A stretch of DNA of 64,000 bases from AC-37 sp036389295 (GTDB taxonomy: Bacteria > Actinomycetota > Thermoleophilia > Solirubrobacterales > Thermoleophilaceae): NCBI GenBank assembly GCA_036389295.1, contig DASVQB010000021.1, positions 1 through 64,000 of the forward strand, written 5' to 3'. Positions 43,612 to 52,358 of this stretch are shown one piece after another. The notes below the pieces were generated by a model, which searched no databases, was not told where the DNA came from, and was given only the letters and a program-made list of their open reading frames with translations. The translations under genes and the position numbers were made by a program. Position 1 is the stretch's first letter; every line of letters starts with the position of its first letter.

Positions 43612-44250
43612 TTGACCATTCCAGTCGACATCACCGATCCGCGCATCGCCAAGGCGTATGCGCACCCGCTCCGCGTGCACATCCTCGGGATGCTCGACGA
43701 TCGGATCGCGAGTCCGAGCGAGATCGCAGCGGAGCTGGAGGCGCCCCTCACGCACGTGAGCTACCACGTGCGGCAGCTGGCGGGGCTCGGTCTGATCAAG
43801 CTCGTCAGGACGACGCCGCGGCGCGGCGCGGTCGAGCACCACTACACGGCGAAGATCCGCCCCAAGATCACCGACGACACGTGGACGCAGGTCCCCGAGG
43901 TCGTCAAGAAGAACATCCTCGCCGGCTGGGTGCAGCAGGTGGGCGCGCACGTCTCGGCGGCCCTCGTCGAGGGCGGGTTCGAGCGCGGCGACGCGCACGC
44001 GACCCGCAGCGCGATGGAGCTCGACGAGAAGGGCTGGAAGGCGATCTCCAAGGAGATGGCCAGGGCGCTCGAGAAGATCGAGCGGCTCGGCGCCGAGGCG
44101 AAGGCCCGGATCGAGGCGGACCCGAACCTCGACCACTTCCGCGCGACCGCCGCCCTGATGCTCTTCGAGGGCCCGACCGAGAGCGCGGGGCTGCCGGCCA
44201 ACGCGGGCATCCGCAAGCACAAGCGCCGCCGGTCGAAGAGCGCCGCCTAG
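43612..44250 (+). CDS. Winged-helix (ArsR-like) transcriptional regulator
   Basis: The N-terminal 80 residues form an ArsR/HTH_20-type winged helix: AKAYAHPLRVHILGMLDD, then PSEIAAELEAPLTHVSYHVRQLAGLGLI and a basic wing. No metal-binding Cys cluster is present. The rest is helical and resembles PadR/ArsR-family dimer or effector regions. The TTG start is supported by GGAGGAAA at good spacing. 212 residues ending in a Lys/Arg-rich tail. Confidence 0.88.
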   Translation: MTIPVDITDPRIAKAYAHPLRVHILGMLDDRIASPSEIAAELEAPLTHVSYHVRQLAGLGLIKLVRTTPRRGAVEHHYTAKIRPKITDDTWTQVPEVVKKNILAGWVQQVGAHVSAALVEGGFERGDAHATRSAMELDEKGWKAISKEMARALEKIERLGAEAKARIEADPNLDHFRATAALMLFEGPTESAGLPANAGIRKHKRRRSKSAA

Positions 44251-44360
44251 CTCCGAGGTCGACCTCCGGACCGCGTGCAAGCGCGGTTGCACCCCTCCCT
44301 GGACGGCAGGAATCGGGGTTACGATGCCGACGCGCCGCCCGACGTGCGCGGCACCGCCGG

Positions 44361-44822
44361 ATGGACACGACGAAACGCGGAAACTACGAGTCGGGATCCG
44401 ACTACGTGCTCGAGTACGGGGAGCTCCGGTTCACGTTCAACGAGCGCGACTTCACCGAGCGTGTGGAGCAGGCCGCGGTCAAGCTCGGCTTCGTGCCCGG
44501 CCCGCTCGAGGGCGCGGAGCGGGAGGACCTCGTCAACCTCGCGGTGAACGGCGAGGTGTCGGAGCCCGCGTCGTCGCTCGGCGAGCACATCAACGCGTGC
44601 TGGTCGGAGCTCGCCGGACCGTCGGAGCGGTCCCTCGTCCACTGGCTGCGCCGGCTCGTGTTCCGGGGCGCGTGGCTCGACCAGCGCGTCAAGGAGGGCG
44701 AGCTCGAGCTGGTCTTCGACGACCGCACGCACAGCTTCGGCTATGCCCAGCCGGACCGCGACTACGAGGTCATCGAGCTCTCGCCCGAGCCGTCGTGGGC
44801 CGGGGTCGCGTACCGGCGTTGA
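44361..44822 (+). CDS. Hypothetical protein
   Basis: I do not recognise a family. The ATG at 44361 gives 153 residues, acidic, without membrane segments or signal peptide, beginning MDTTKRGNYESGSDYVLEYG. The codon use fits the region and the encoded sequence looks like a folded cytosolic protein. It follows the winged-helix gene by 110 bp and faces the Rho-like gene. No good Shine-Dalgarno. Confidence 0.7.
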   Translation: MDTTKRGNYESGSDYVLEYGELRFTFNERDFTERVEQAAVKLGFVPGPLEGAEREDLVNLAVNGEVSEPASSLGEHINACWSELAGPSERSLVHWLRRLVFRGAWLDQRVKEGELELVFDDRTHSFGYAQPDRDYEVIELSPEPSWAGVAYRR

Positions 44823-44835
44823 GCCGGGCGCGCGG

Positions 44836-46068
44836 CTAGGTCAGCCGGTCCGCGCGCAGCGTGCCCGACCCCGGCGCGAGCGCCGGCGGGCGGGGGCCCG
44901 AGCCGGCCGCCGCGGGCGGCTCGAGGACGATCCGGGTGGTGGCAAGCCGCTGCGGCTCGCCGGCCAGGCCGGTGGAGGCGACGACCGTCAGCGACCCGCC
45001 CTCCTCGAGCGCGCGGGCGGCACCGAACACGCGCCGCGCCGTGGCCGGCGGCAGGGCGTCCAGGGAGTCGAGCACGATCGCGGCGTGGCGGCCGCCCTCG
45101 GCCGCCCGCTTCGCCCGCTCGACCGCGATCTCCGCGGCCTGCGCCTGGTCGTCGACCGAGCGGTCGAAGCCGCCGCCGACCACCGGGATCGCCGAGTCGC
45201 GCCGCCACTCGGTGACCTCCTCGGGGCGGACGCCCGCCAGCACGACAGCCAGCTCGACGTCGGGGTGGGAGGACGCGAGCGTGAGCGCGATCCGCCGCAG
45301 AAGCGTGGTGATGCCCGAGCCGGGCGGCCCGCCGACCGCCACCCGGGAGCCGCGGCCGAACGGGACGGCGGCGAGCTCGTCGGGGGCCGTGAGCCGCTCG
45401 CTCGCGAAGACCGGCGTCAGGTCCTCGAACCGCGGCCGCTCCGGCGGCGGGTCCGCGGACGCCCCGTTCACGGTCTCGACGCGGACGAGCGACGGGTAGC
45501 GCTCGGAGCGCCGCGGCGCCCGCACGGGCCCGGAGATCTCGTCCCCCGACCGCAGCCCGCAGCGGCGGATCTGCGCCGGCGAGACGTGGACGTCGTCGCG
45601 CGAGTGGACGAACGGGTCCGGGCGCATGAAGCCGCTGCCGTTGGGGAGCACGTCTAGCACGCCGGTCCGGACCTCCTCCGGGGCCGACCGTCGCTCGGCG
45701 TCCTCGTCCGGGGCCGCGCGCCGCTGCGCGGCCTCGGGCGGCGGGGCGTCCACCTCGGCCTCGGCCGCGCGCGAGCGCTCGCCGGCGGAGCCGGCGTCCC
45801 GCTCGGGCTCGACGTCGGCCTCGGCCTCCTCGGCCCGGCCGGCGTCGGCGGCGGACGCGGCGTCCGCGTCGCCGCCGGAGGACCCGCCGTCGCGGCGCGA
45901 CCCGCCGTTCCCGGCCGAGCCCGACTCGCCCCCGCCCTGCGCGAGCAGCGCCTCGATCAGGTCGTCGCGGCGGAGCGCGCGGTAGCCCTCGATCCCCAGC
46001 TCGGACGCGATCGCGTGAAGGTCCGCCAGGGGGCTTCGCTCAAGCTCGGCTCGGTCGAGGATCGACAT
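44836..46068 (-). CDS. Rho-like protein with altered Walker A motif
   Basis: The order of domains is that of transcription terminator Rho: N-terminal Rho_N helices (LADLHAIASELGIEGYR), an acidic, Gly/Ala-rich insert (~45-132), the RNA-binding cold-shock-like domain (RTGVLDVLPNGSGFMRP, VHVSPAQIRRCGLRSGDEIS) and the RecA-type ATPase. The P-loop reads GGPPGSGITTLL, with I253 where Rho has the catalytic lysine (usual APPKAGKT). The Walker B region IVLDSLDAL and the FGAARALEEGGSLTVVAS motif remain. The C-terminus is shorter than in Rho. It is probably a paralogue without normal ATPase; a true rho gene should exist elsewhere. Confidence 0.85.
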   Translation of the reverse strand: MSILDRAELERSPLADLHAIASELGIEGYRALRRDDLIEALLAQGGGESGSAGNGGSRRDGGSSGGDADAASAADAGRAEEAEADVEPERDAGSAGERSRAAEAEVDAPPPEAAQRRAAPDEDAERRSAPEEVRTGVLDVLPNGSGFMRPDPFVHSRDDVHVSPAQIRRCGLRSGDEISGPVRAPRRSERYPSLVRVETVNGASADPPPERPRFEDLTPVFASERLTAPDELAAVPFGRGSRVAVGGPPGSGITTLLRRIALTLASSHPDVELAVVLAGVRPEEVTEWRRDSAIPVVGGGFDRSVDDQAQAAEIAVERAKRAAEGGRHAAIVLDSLDALPPATARRVFGAARALEEGGSLTVVASTGLAGEPQRLATTRIVLEPPAAAGSGPRPPALAPGSGTLRADRLT

Positions 46069-46220
46069 GGGTCAGGTCCCTTTCGCGGGTCGGCGCCGCG
46101 GCCCTGCAGGCGGCGCGGGTTGCGATTCCGGCGGCAAGGATGCCACACGCCCCGCGGGGACCCGGGCCGGGCGGCCGCGGGGACCGGACGGGCGGGCGCG
46201 GGACCCGGGGTCGGGGCGCC

Positions 46221-47105
46221 TCAGCCCGCGCGCCGCAGCGCCGGGTCGAGCCGCGTCTCCGCCGGCAGCTCGCGCTCGCCGCGCAGCACCGCCCGGACCG
46301 CCACCAGGTCGGCCACCGCCGCCACGTCGTGCGCCCTGACGAGCGACGCGCCGGCGTCGAGCCCCGCGGCGACGGCCGCCAGCGTCCCCGCCAGCCGCTC
46401 CTGCGGCGGCCTCCCCGTGATCGCCCCGACGAAGTCCTTGCGCGACACGGCCAGCATCACGGGCCGGCCGAGCGCGACCACCCGCGGCAGCGCCCGCAGC
46501 ACGGCGACCGTGTCGGCCGGGGCCTTCGCGAGGTCGGGGCCGGGATCGACCACCAGGCCCTCCTCCCCCACGCCCGCCGCCCGCGCGCGCTCGACCCGCT
46601 CGCGGAGGAGCTCGACCACCTCGCCCACCACGTCGTCGTAGTCGGGGAACGCCTTCACCTTCGGCGGCGCCGCCGTGTGCGCCACCACGAGCCCCGCCCC
46701 GGCCTCCGCGCACGCCGAGGCCACCCCGGCGTCCCGGAGCCCGCTCACGTCGTTCACCATGACCGCCCCCGCCTCGAGGGCCGCCCGGGCGACCTCCGCC
46801 TTCCAGGTGTCCACCGACACGAGCACGCCCTCGGCGGAGAGCCGCTCGACGAGCGGCGCCACGCGACGGACCTCCTCGGCCAGCGGCACCGGCGGCCGGT
46901 CGGTGACCCCCGACTCGCCGCCCACGTCGATCAACCGGGCGCCCGCGTCGCGCAGCTCGAGCGCCCGCCGCAGCTGGCTGTCGAGCCCGCCGACGCTCGC
47001 GCCGTCGGAGAACGACTCCGGGCTCGCGTTGACGATCCCCACGATCGCCGGGTCCGCCGGCGTGGCGGGAACTGCGTGACCCCGCAGGACCAGCGAGCCG
47101 GTCAC
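46221..47105 (-). CDS. folP: Dihydropteroate synthase-family protein, divergent
   Basis: Dihydropteroate synthase joins pterin pyrophosphate and p-aminobenzoate in folate synthesis. The TIM-barrel motifs IVNASPESFSDG, VNDVSG, SRKDFVG and VRAHDV are present. The usual GGESTRPG loop reads GGESGVTDRPP and the DPGxGFxKT region reads DPGPDLAKAP, so substrate residues differ. It may be the only enzyme or a specialised paralogue. 294 residues. The GTG overlaps the glpD stop as GTGA. Confidence 0.8.
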   Translation of the reverse strand: MTGSLVLRGHAVPATPADPAIVGIVNASPESFSDGASVGGLDSQLRRALELRDAGARLIDVGGESGVTDRPPVPLAEEVRRVAPLVERLSAEGVLVSVDTWKAEVARAALEAGAVMVNDVSGLRDAGVASACAEAGAGLVVAHTAAPPKVKAFPDYDDVVGEVVELLRERVERARAAGVGEEGLVVDPGPDLAKAPADTVAVLRALPRVVALGRPVMLAVSRKDFVGAITGRPPQERLAGTLAAVAAGLDAGASLVRAHDVAAVADLVAVRAVLRGERELPAETRLDPALRRAG

Positions 47106-48808
47106 GCCGTGGCCGCGCGCTCAGGCTCGGCGGGCGCCGGAGCCGCCGCGTCGATCCCCTCGGCGCGCGCCACCTCGACCCACTCCGAGAGCTCCCGGTC
47201 CACCCGCGCGCCGTCCCAGCCGAGCTCCGCGCCGAGCGCCTCCGCCACCGCGCGCGCCTCGGCGCTGCCCGGCGCCGCCAGCCGCGGCGCGTCGAGGATC
47301 CCGAGCCGCGTCCGCCGCAGCAGCACGTCGCCGACCGTCCGCGCCTGCTCGTTCCGCGCCGCGAACGGCGCCTCGGCCAGCAGGTCCGGGAGCTCCGGCA
47401 CGATCCGCCGCCCGAGCGAGGGCTCGGCCTCGACCAGCGCGAGCACGTCGCGCGCCGCGTACCCGTAGCGGCCGGCCAGCAGCTCGATCGACTCGGGGTC
47501 GACGCCGTCGGGCGCCGCCAGCTCCTCGGCCGGCTGCCCGAGCGGGATCTCGTGCGTCCGGCACGGCGCCTCCCGGCCCTCGCGCTCGACGATCCGGTCC
47601 ACGGCGAGCTTCGCCATCCGCCGCCAGGTCGTGAGCTTGCCGCCGGTGATCGTGACGAGCCCCGAGCTCGTCTCGAACAGCTCGGCCCGGCGCGAGATGT
47701 CGACGGACTTCTTCGAGTCCCCGGTCGAGATCAGCGGGCGGACGCCCGCGTACGCGCCGGTGAGGTCGCCCCGGTCGAGCGACGTGCCGAAGAAGTCGTT
47801 GCAGGCGCCGAGCAGGTAGTCGACGTCCGCCGCGTCGGGGGGGACGTGGTCGAGCTCCCCCTCGTAGTCGTTGTCGGTCGTGCCTACCAGCGTCCGGCCG
47901 AGCCACGGCAGCGTGAAGATCGTCCTGCCTCCGCCCGCCGGCACGATCGCCCCGGCGACGAGCGGCAGCTTCTCGCGCGACAGCGTCACGTGGGTCCCCC
48001 GGCTCGGCCGGATCACGGGCACCTCGGCCTCCGAGCGGAGCTCCTCCGACCGGATCGTGTCCGCCCACACGCCCGTCGCGTTCACGACGTTGTCGGCGCG
48101 CACGTCGAACGACCGGCCGGAGAGCAGGTCCTCGCAGCGCACCCCGTCCGCGCGGCCGCCCTCCTCGATCAGCTCGAGCACGCGGCAGCGGTTGGCCATC
48201 GCCGTGCCGAACCGCTCGGCCTCCCCGAGGACCGTCAGGACGAGCCGCACGTCGTCGGTCTGGCAGTCGTAGAACAGGTAGCCGGAGGTCGGCTCGCGCG
48301 AGGCGAGGGCCGGGATCAGCTCGACCACCTCGTCCGCGTCCACGATCCGGTGTCGGTCCGGGCTCCACTCCTCGAGCGCGGGGGCCTCGCCCGCGGCCCC
48401 GCGGCGGCGCCGGCCGGGCAGCCGGAGCCGCTCGGTCGCCATCACGTCGTACATGTTCAGGCCCATGCCCATCAGCCGGTCGGGGCGCTTCCCCTCGAAG
48501 GTGGCGACGAGCAGCGCGAGCGGGTGGACCAGGTGCGGCGCGAGGTTGACCAGCACCGCCCGCTCGAGCAGCGCCTCGCGGACCAGGCCGAGGTCGAAGT
48601 TCTGGAGGTAGCGGAGCCCCCCGTGCACGAGCTTCGACGACCGGCTGGACGTGCCGGCCGCGTAGTCGGAGCGCTCGACGAGGGCGACGCTGTACCCGCG
48701 CGTGGCGGCGTCGAGCGCGACCCCCGCGCCCGTTATCCCGCCGCCGATCACCACGAGGTCGAACCGGTCCGACTCGAACGCGGCCAGTGCCTCGTCCCTC
48801 GCGATCAC
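47102..48808 (-). CDS. glpD: Glycerol-3-phosphate dehydrogenase (FAD)
   Basis: GlpD oxidises glycerol 3-phosphate to dihydroxyacetone phosphate at the membrane. The FAD motif LVVIGGGITGAGVALDAATRG, SSRSSKLVHGGLRYLQ and the C-terminal ITGGKLTTWRRMA are characteristic. The GTG at 48808 overlaps the nitroreductase stop as GTGA and gives 568 residues, the normal size. Sequence upstream in frame lies over the nitroreductase gene and is not part of it. Confidence 0.95.
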   Translation of the reverse strand: MIARDEALAAFESDRFDLVVIGGGITGAGVALDAATRGYSVALVERSDYAAGTSSRSSKLVHGGLRYLQNFDLGLVREALLERAVLVNLAPHLVHPLALLVATFEGKRPDRLMGMGLNMYDVMATERLRLPGRRRRGAAGEAPALEEWSPDRHRIVDADEVVELIPALASREPTSGYLFYDCQTDDVRLVLTVLGEAERFGTAMANRCRVLELIEEGGRADGVRCEDLLSGRSFDVRADNVVNATGVWADTIRSEELRSEAEVPVIRPSRGTHVTLSREKLPLVAGAIVPAGGGRTIFTLPWLGRTLVGTTDNDYEGELDHVPPDAADVDYLLGACNDFFGTSLDRGDLTGAYAGVRPLISTGDSKKSVDISRRAELFETSSGLVTITGGKLTTWRRMAKLAVDRIVEREGREAPCRTHEIPLGQPAEELAAPDGVDPESIELLAGRYGYAARDVLALVEAEPSLGRRIVPELPDLLAEAPFAARNEQARTVGDVLLRRTRLGILDAPRLAAPGSAEARAVAEALGAELGWDGARVDRELSEWVEVARAEGIDAAAPAPAEPERAATA

Positions 48809-49314
48809 GGCAGGTACGTTACGTACTCGCGCGCCGGCGCCCGCCCGGGCGGCTCGCGGTCCTGGCGCGGCGGGCCGAGGTGGACGAGCCCGATCACCCG
48901 CTCGCCGTCGCCGACGCCGACCGCCTCGCGCCCGGCGGGCTCGCGCAGCACGGCCGGCGTGCGCCAGTACCCCGCGAGCCCGCGCGTGTGGGCGGCGAGC
49001 AGCACGACGTAGACCGCGCAGGCGGCCGCGCAGAGGTCCTCCTCGGCCTCCACCGGGTCGTCCGACTCGAGCACGGACGCGACCACGAGGGTCGGCGCGC
49101 GGTCGAGCTTCGCGGCGCCCTCCGGCCCGGCCGCGGCCTTCAGCCGCTCGAGCGCGCGCGGGCCCACGACCCGGAAGCGCCACGGGTTCGTGAGGTTGTG
49201 GTTCGGCGCCCAGCGAGCCAGCTCGAGCAGCTCGTCGAGCACCTCGCGCGGCACCGGCTCGGGCCCGTAGGCCTTGTGCGTCCGGCGCGTCCGGACGGCC
49301 GTCTCGACGTCCAT
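48805..49314 (-). CDS. Nitroreductase-family flavoprotein
   Basis: The 169-residue protein has the FMN-binding nitroreductase layout: TAVRTRRTHKAYGPEPVP near the N-terminus, LARWAPNHNLTNPWRF and a C-terminal GLVHLGPPRQDREPPGR. The substrate is unknown. The ATG at 49314 is preceded by TAGCGT at 7 nt, a leaderless-type arrangement. It starts a nitroreductase-glpD-folP operon. A 13-bp palindrome GTACGTTACGTAC (48814-48826) lies at its 3' end. Confidence 0.88.
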   Translation of the reverse strand: MDVETAVRTRRTHKAYGPEPVPREVLDELLELARWAPNHNLTNPWRFRVVGPRALERLKAAAGPEGAAKLDRAPTLVVASVLESDDPVEAEEDLCAAACAVYVVLLAAHTRGLAGYWRTPAVLREPAGREAVGVGDGERVIGLVHLGPPRQDREPPGRAPAREYVTYLP

Positions 49315-49321
49315 GGCCGCG

Positions 49322-49327
49322 ACGCTA
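49322..49327 (-). promoter_or_regulatory. Candidate leaderless -10 TAGCGT
   Basis: TAGCGT on the minus strand, 7 nt before the nitroreductase ATG. Confidence 0.35.
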
Positions 49328-49483
49328 GCGGAGCGCGCCCCGCACGCAAACCTGCGGCGGCCGGGGTGACTTCGCGGCAGAGCCGACATGGATGCTGCAC
49401 CGCCCTTGCGCGGGCCGCGCGCGGCGGAACACTTCGAGTCGCGCCGAGCGACCCTCATCGGTCGCCGACCGACCCCCTCGGCC

Positions 49484-49711
49484 ATGCCCCAGCTTCGAGA
49501 CGCCACCGACGAGCGCCGCAAGGACTTCGAGCGGCGAGCGATGGTCGACGTGGCGCTGATCCTGGCCGAGCTCGACGCGAGCTGGGGCGACTACGACTAC
49601 GCGGTCGAGTACCTCGACGCCGCCAACGAGGTGTCCGGCGGCGCGATCGCGCCCCGGTGGGCCGCCCGCCGCCGACGGTGGTCGGACGCGGCCCGCGGCT
49701 TCTCTCCCTGA
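49484..49711 (+). CDS. Small hypothetical protein
   Basis: From the ATG at 49484 this encodes 75 residues (MPQLRDATDERRKDFERRAM to RGFSP) predicted to be mainly helical, with VDVALILAELDASWGDYDYA suggesting a small TPR-like helical hairpin. The frame is open upstream to 49388. No clear Shine-Dalgarno or known family. It may be real because the amino acid pattern is unlike the shadows nearby. Confidence 0.45.
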   Translation: MPQLRDATDERRKDFERRAMVDVALILAELDASWGDYDYAVEYLDAANEVSGGAIAPRWAARRRRWSDAARGFSP

Positions 49712-49819
49712 GTATCGAGGCAGGGGAGGCGTGCCGCCGGCTCGGCTCGAGCCTCGCCGGCCGGTGGCGCGCGTCCGCGGGCGGCGCCCGCGGCGCGTCT
49801 CCCCGAGCGGTCGCGGGGC

Positions 49820-49844
49820 GTTTCCCCCGGTCGATCGTGGGTAT
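49820..49844 (+). promoter_or_regulatory. SigB/SigF-type promoter of the secreted protein gene
   Basis: GTTT (49820-49823), exactly 15 bp, GGGTAT (49839-49844). This is a perfect match to the SigB/SigF-family consensus. The start near 49851 is almost at the GTG (49855), so the transcript would have nearly no leader. Confidence 0.65.
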
Positions 49845-49854
49845 AAGGGCCTCG

Positions 49855-50661
49855 GTGTCCCGCCCCTACGCCACCTGCCGCCCGTTCCTCCTCTGCCTGC
49901 TCGCCGTCGTCCTCGCGGTCGCGGTGCCCGCGAGCGCCCAGGTGCCGGGCGACCCGGCTCACGTCGAGCCGGCCAAGGCGGGCAAGCCCTCGCACGCGTT
50001 CCTCGACCTCCGCCTGTCGGAGGACCCGCAGTCGAACGGAGAGAACCTGACGTCGTTCGTCGTCGCCGCCCAGCGCGGGACCAAGCTCGACCCCAAGGCC
50101 GTCGCGGAGCTGTGCTCCGACGCGCGCGCCACCGCGGTCGACTGCCCCGGCAAGAGCAAGGTGGGCAGCGGCAAGGTCTACATCACCGCCTCGAACGCCT
50201 TCACGACGGTCCCGCTCACGGTCGACCTCGAGCTCTTCCTCGCGGCGCCGAAGCAGTCGGGCGACCTCAGGAGCGTCGTCGTGCAGTTCAAGGAGCCGCA
50301 GAGCGGTCAGCAGGGGATCCTCCGCGGCCGGCTCGTCCCGCTCGCGAGCGGGCCGTTCGGCTACGAGCTCCGCTTCGACGACATGTCGGCCGCCTCGAAG
50401 CCGCCGGAGGGCAGCAACGTCACGATCCGCGTCGAGCGCCTAACGAGCGAGGTCGGGGCCTTCCGCTACGAGCGCAAGAAGGCCTACAAGACCGTCAAGA
50501 AGAACGGCGTGAAGAAGCGCGTCAAGTACTACCGGAAGATCCCGCACAACCTGATCACGAACCCGAAGACGTGCGACGGGGCGTGGGAGTACCAGATCCG
50601 GATCGGCTACCCGGGCGGGCGCGAGAGCGTTCGCGACGCGTCGACGCCCTGCACCGGCTGA
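49855..50661 (+). CDS. Secreted protein of unknown function
   Basis: The GTG at 49855 gives a clear signal peptide (RPFLLCLLAVVLAVAVPASAQ) and a 268-residue product. Four cysteines could form disulfides. The central part (VPLTVDLELFLAAPKQ, GILRGRLVPLASGPFGYELRF) looks beta-rich and the C-terminal part is Lys/Tyr-rich. I do not recognise a family. A perfect SigB-type promoter suggests stress or stationary-phase expression. Confidence 0.8.
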   Translation: MSRPYATCRPFLLCLLAVVLAVAVPASAQVPGDPAHVEPAKAGKPSHAFLDLRLSEDPQSNGENLTSFVVAAQRGTKLDPKAVAELCSDARATAVDCPGKSKVGSGKVYITASNAFTTVPLTVDLELFLAAPKQSGDLRSVVVQFKEPQSGQQGILRGRLVPLASGPFGYELRFDDMSAASKPPEGSNVTIRVERLTSEVGAFRYERKKAYKTVKKNGVKKRVKYYRKIPHNLITNPKTCDGAWEYQIRIGYPGGRESVRDASTPCTG

Positions 50662-50720
50662 GCGGTCCCGGCCGGCGCGCCTGACGGCGCCCTCGCTCCT
50701 CGGGCTGGATGCCCATCTCC

Positions 50721-52358
50721 TCAGGCGGTTAGCGCGTGCGGTCGCGCGATGCGCGGCCGGGCGATCGCCTCGGGCTCCGGCTCGTCCAGCGGCGGCGGCG
50801 CGCCCAGCAGGTGGAACGCGAGCCGCGTGGCCAGGGCCATGATCGTGATCTGCGGGTTCACGCCGATCGAGCTCGGGACCACGCTGCCGTCGGCCACGTA
50901 GAGGCCCTCCACGCCGTGCAGCTTCAGGTCGCCGTCCACGACGCCGTGCTCGGGGCGGGCGTCGGCGCGGGCCGTCCCGAGCGGGTGGAAGGCGAGCAGG
51001 ATCAGGTCGCGGGGGCGCAGGTCGAGGTCGCGGACCGGGGCGAGGTCGCCGTCGTGGAGCTCCCCGATCCGGTCGATCGGCGGGAACACGACCTTCGCGC
51101 CGGCGGCCCAGTACAGCTCGCAGAGCAGCTCGATCGCGCGCTTGAACGTCGCGGTGTCCTCGCGGTTCAGGTCGTAGCGCATCTCGACCCGCCCCGCGCG
51201 CTCGCGCACGCGCCCGCGCGAGGTGTCGGAGACCATGACGCCGAACTGCGAGAAGTTGCGGAACCGCAGCATCAGGTCGCGGTGGCGCTCGCCCGAGAAC
51301 GGCAGCGACATCGCCGCGTAGTCGGGCGGCCCGGCGGCCCCCTCGAGCATGATCCCGTCGTCGGCGAACTCGTCGACGAAGTAGGACTGCGGAACGCCGC
51401 GGGCCATGTCGATCTCCTCGTCGAACAGCGCGCGGACGCCGGTCGCGGGGTGGATCGCGAGGTTGTCGCCCAGCTCGCCGGACTCGAGGCCGAGTCCCTG
51501 GCGGCGCAGCAGGAGCGGCGTGGCGATCGCGCCGCAGGCGACGATCGCGCGGTCGCACTCCACCCGCAGGCGGCCGCCGGCGGCGGTCCGGGCCTCCACG
51601 GCGCGGACCCGGCCGCCGCTCGTCTCGATGCGGGTCGCGCGGGCGCCCGAGTAGGTGGTCGCGCCCGCCTCCCACGCCTGGGGGACGTAGGTCAGCCCGA
51701 CGTGCTGCTTGGCCGACGTCGGACAGCCGAACGTGCAGATCCCGCTCCCGATGCAGCCGCGCACGTTGCGGTAGACGAAGTCGCCCGACCAGCCGAGGGC
51801 GTCCGCCCCGCGCTTGACCACGTGCGCGTTCCGGCCGGCGTACTCGGGCGGCACCTGGACCACGTTCTGGATCCGCTCGACGCGGCGGAAGTAGGGGTCG
51901 AGCTCGGTCGCCGACAGGCCGTCGAGCCCGAACCGCTCGCCCCACATCTCGAGCACCGCCGCCGGGGTGCGGAACGAGGTGCCGGAGTTGATCAGGGTCG
52001 TGCCGGCGACCGAGCGGCCGAGCGGCAGGACGATCGGGACGTTGCCGATCGTCGCCGTCTGGCCCGCGTCGCGGTAGAGCCGGGCCATCATGTCGCGCGG
52101 TCGGGCGTTGAAGTCGTCGGTCGTGAACCGGCGGCCCTCCTCCAGCATCGCGACGGTCATGCCGCCCTCGGCGAGTTCCTTGGCCACCGGGGCGCCGCCG
52201 GCGCCGGTGCCGATCACGCACGCGTCGACGCGGATCGTCCGGTCGCCCGCGATCGAGGCGCCGTCCTCGACCCGCTCCTCCGTCGGGCGGAACGCCGTCG
52301 TGCCGTCGGAGTAGAGCGCCGCGCCGCGGGTCGGGCGGCGGCGGGCCGCGCCGGTCAC
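50721..52358 (-). CDS. GMC-family FAD oxidoreductase
   Basis: The FAD motif CVIGTGAGGAPVAKELAEGG, the GRSVAGTTLINSGTSFR loop and the C-terminal VADGSVVPSSIGVNPQITIM are typical of glucose-methanol-choline oxidoreductases. A cysteine cluster (RGCIGSGICTFGCPTSAK) resembles that of cholesterol oxidase/large GMC dehydrogenases. The GTG at 52358 overlaps the stop of the small upstream gene as GTGA. 545 residues. The alcohol substrate is unknown. Confidence 0.9.
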   Translation of the reverse strand: MTGAARRRPTRGAALYSDGTTAFRPTEERVEDGASIAGDRTIRVDACVIGTGAGGAPVAKELAEGGMTVAMLEEGRRFTTDDFNARPRDMMARLYRDAGQTATIGNVPIVLPLGRSVAGTTLINSGTSFRTPAAVLEMWGERFGLDGLSATELDPYFRRVERIQNVVQVPPEYAGRNAHVVKRGADALGWSGDFVYRNVRGCIGSGICTFGCPTSAKQHVGLTYVPQAWEAGATTYSGARATRIETSGGRVRAVEARTAAGGRLRVECDRAIVACGAIATPLLLRRQGLGLESGELGDNLAIHPATGVRALFDEEIDMARGVPQSYFVDEFADDGIMLEGAAGPPDYAAMSLPFSGERHRDLMLRFRNFSQFGVMVSDTSRGRVRERAGRVEMRYDLNREDTATFKRAIELLCELYWAAGAKVVFPPIDRIGELHDGDLAPVRDLDLRPRDLILLAFHPLGTARADARPEHGVVDGDLKLHGVEGLYVADGSVVPSSIGVNPQITIMALATRLAFHLLGAPPPLDEPEPEAIARPRIARPHALTA

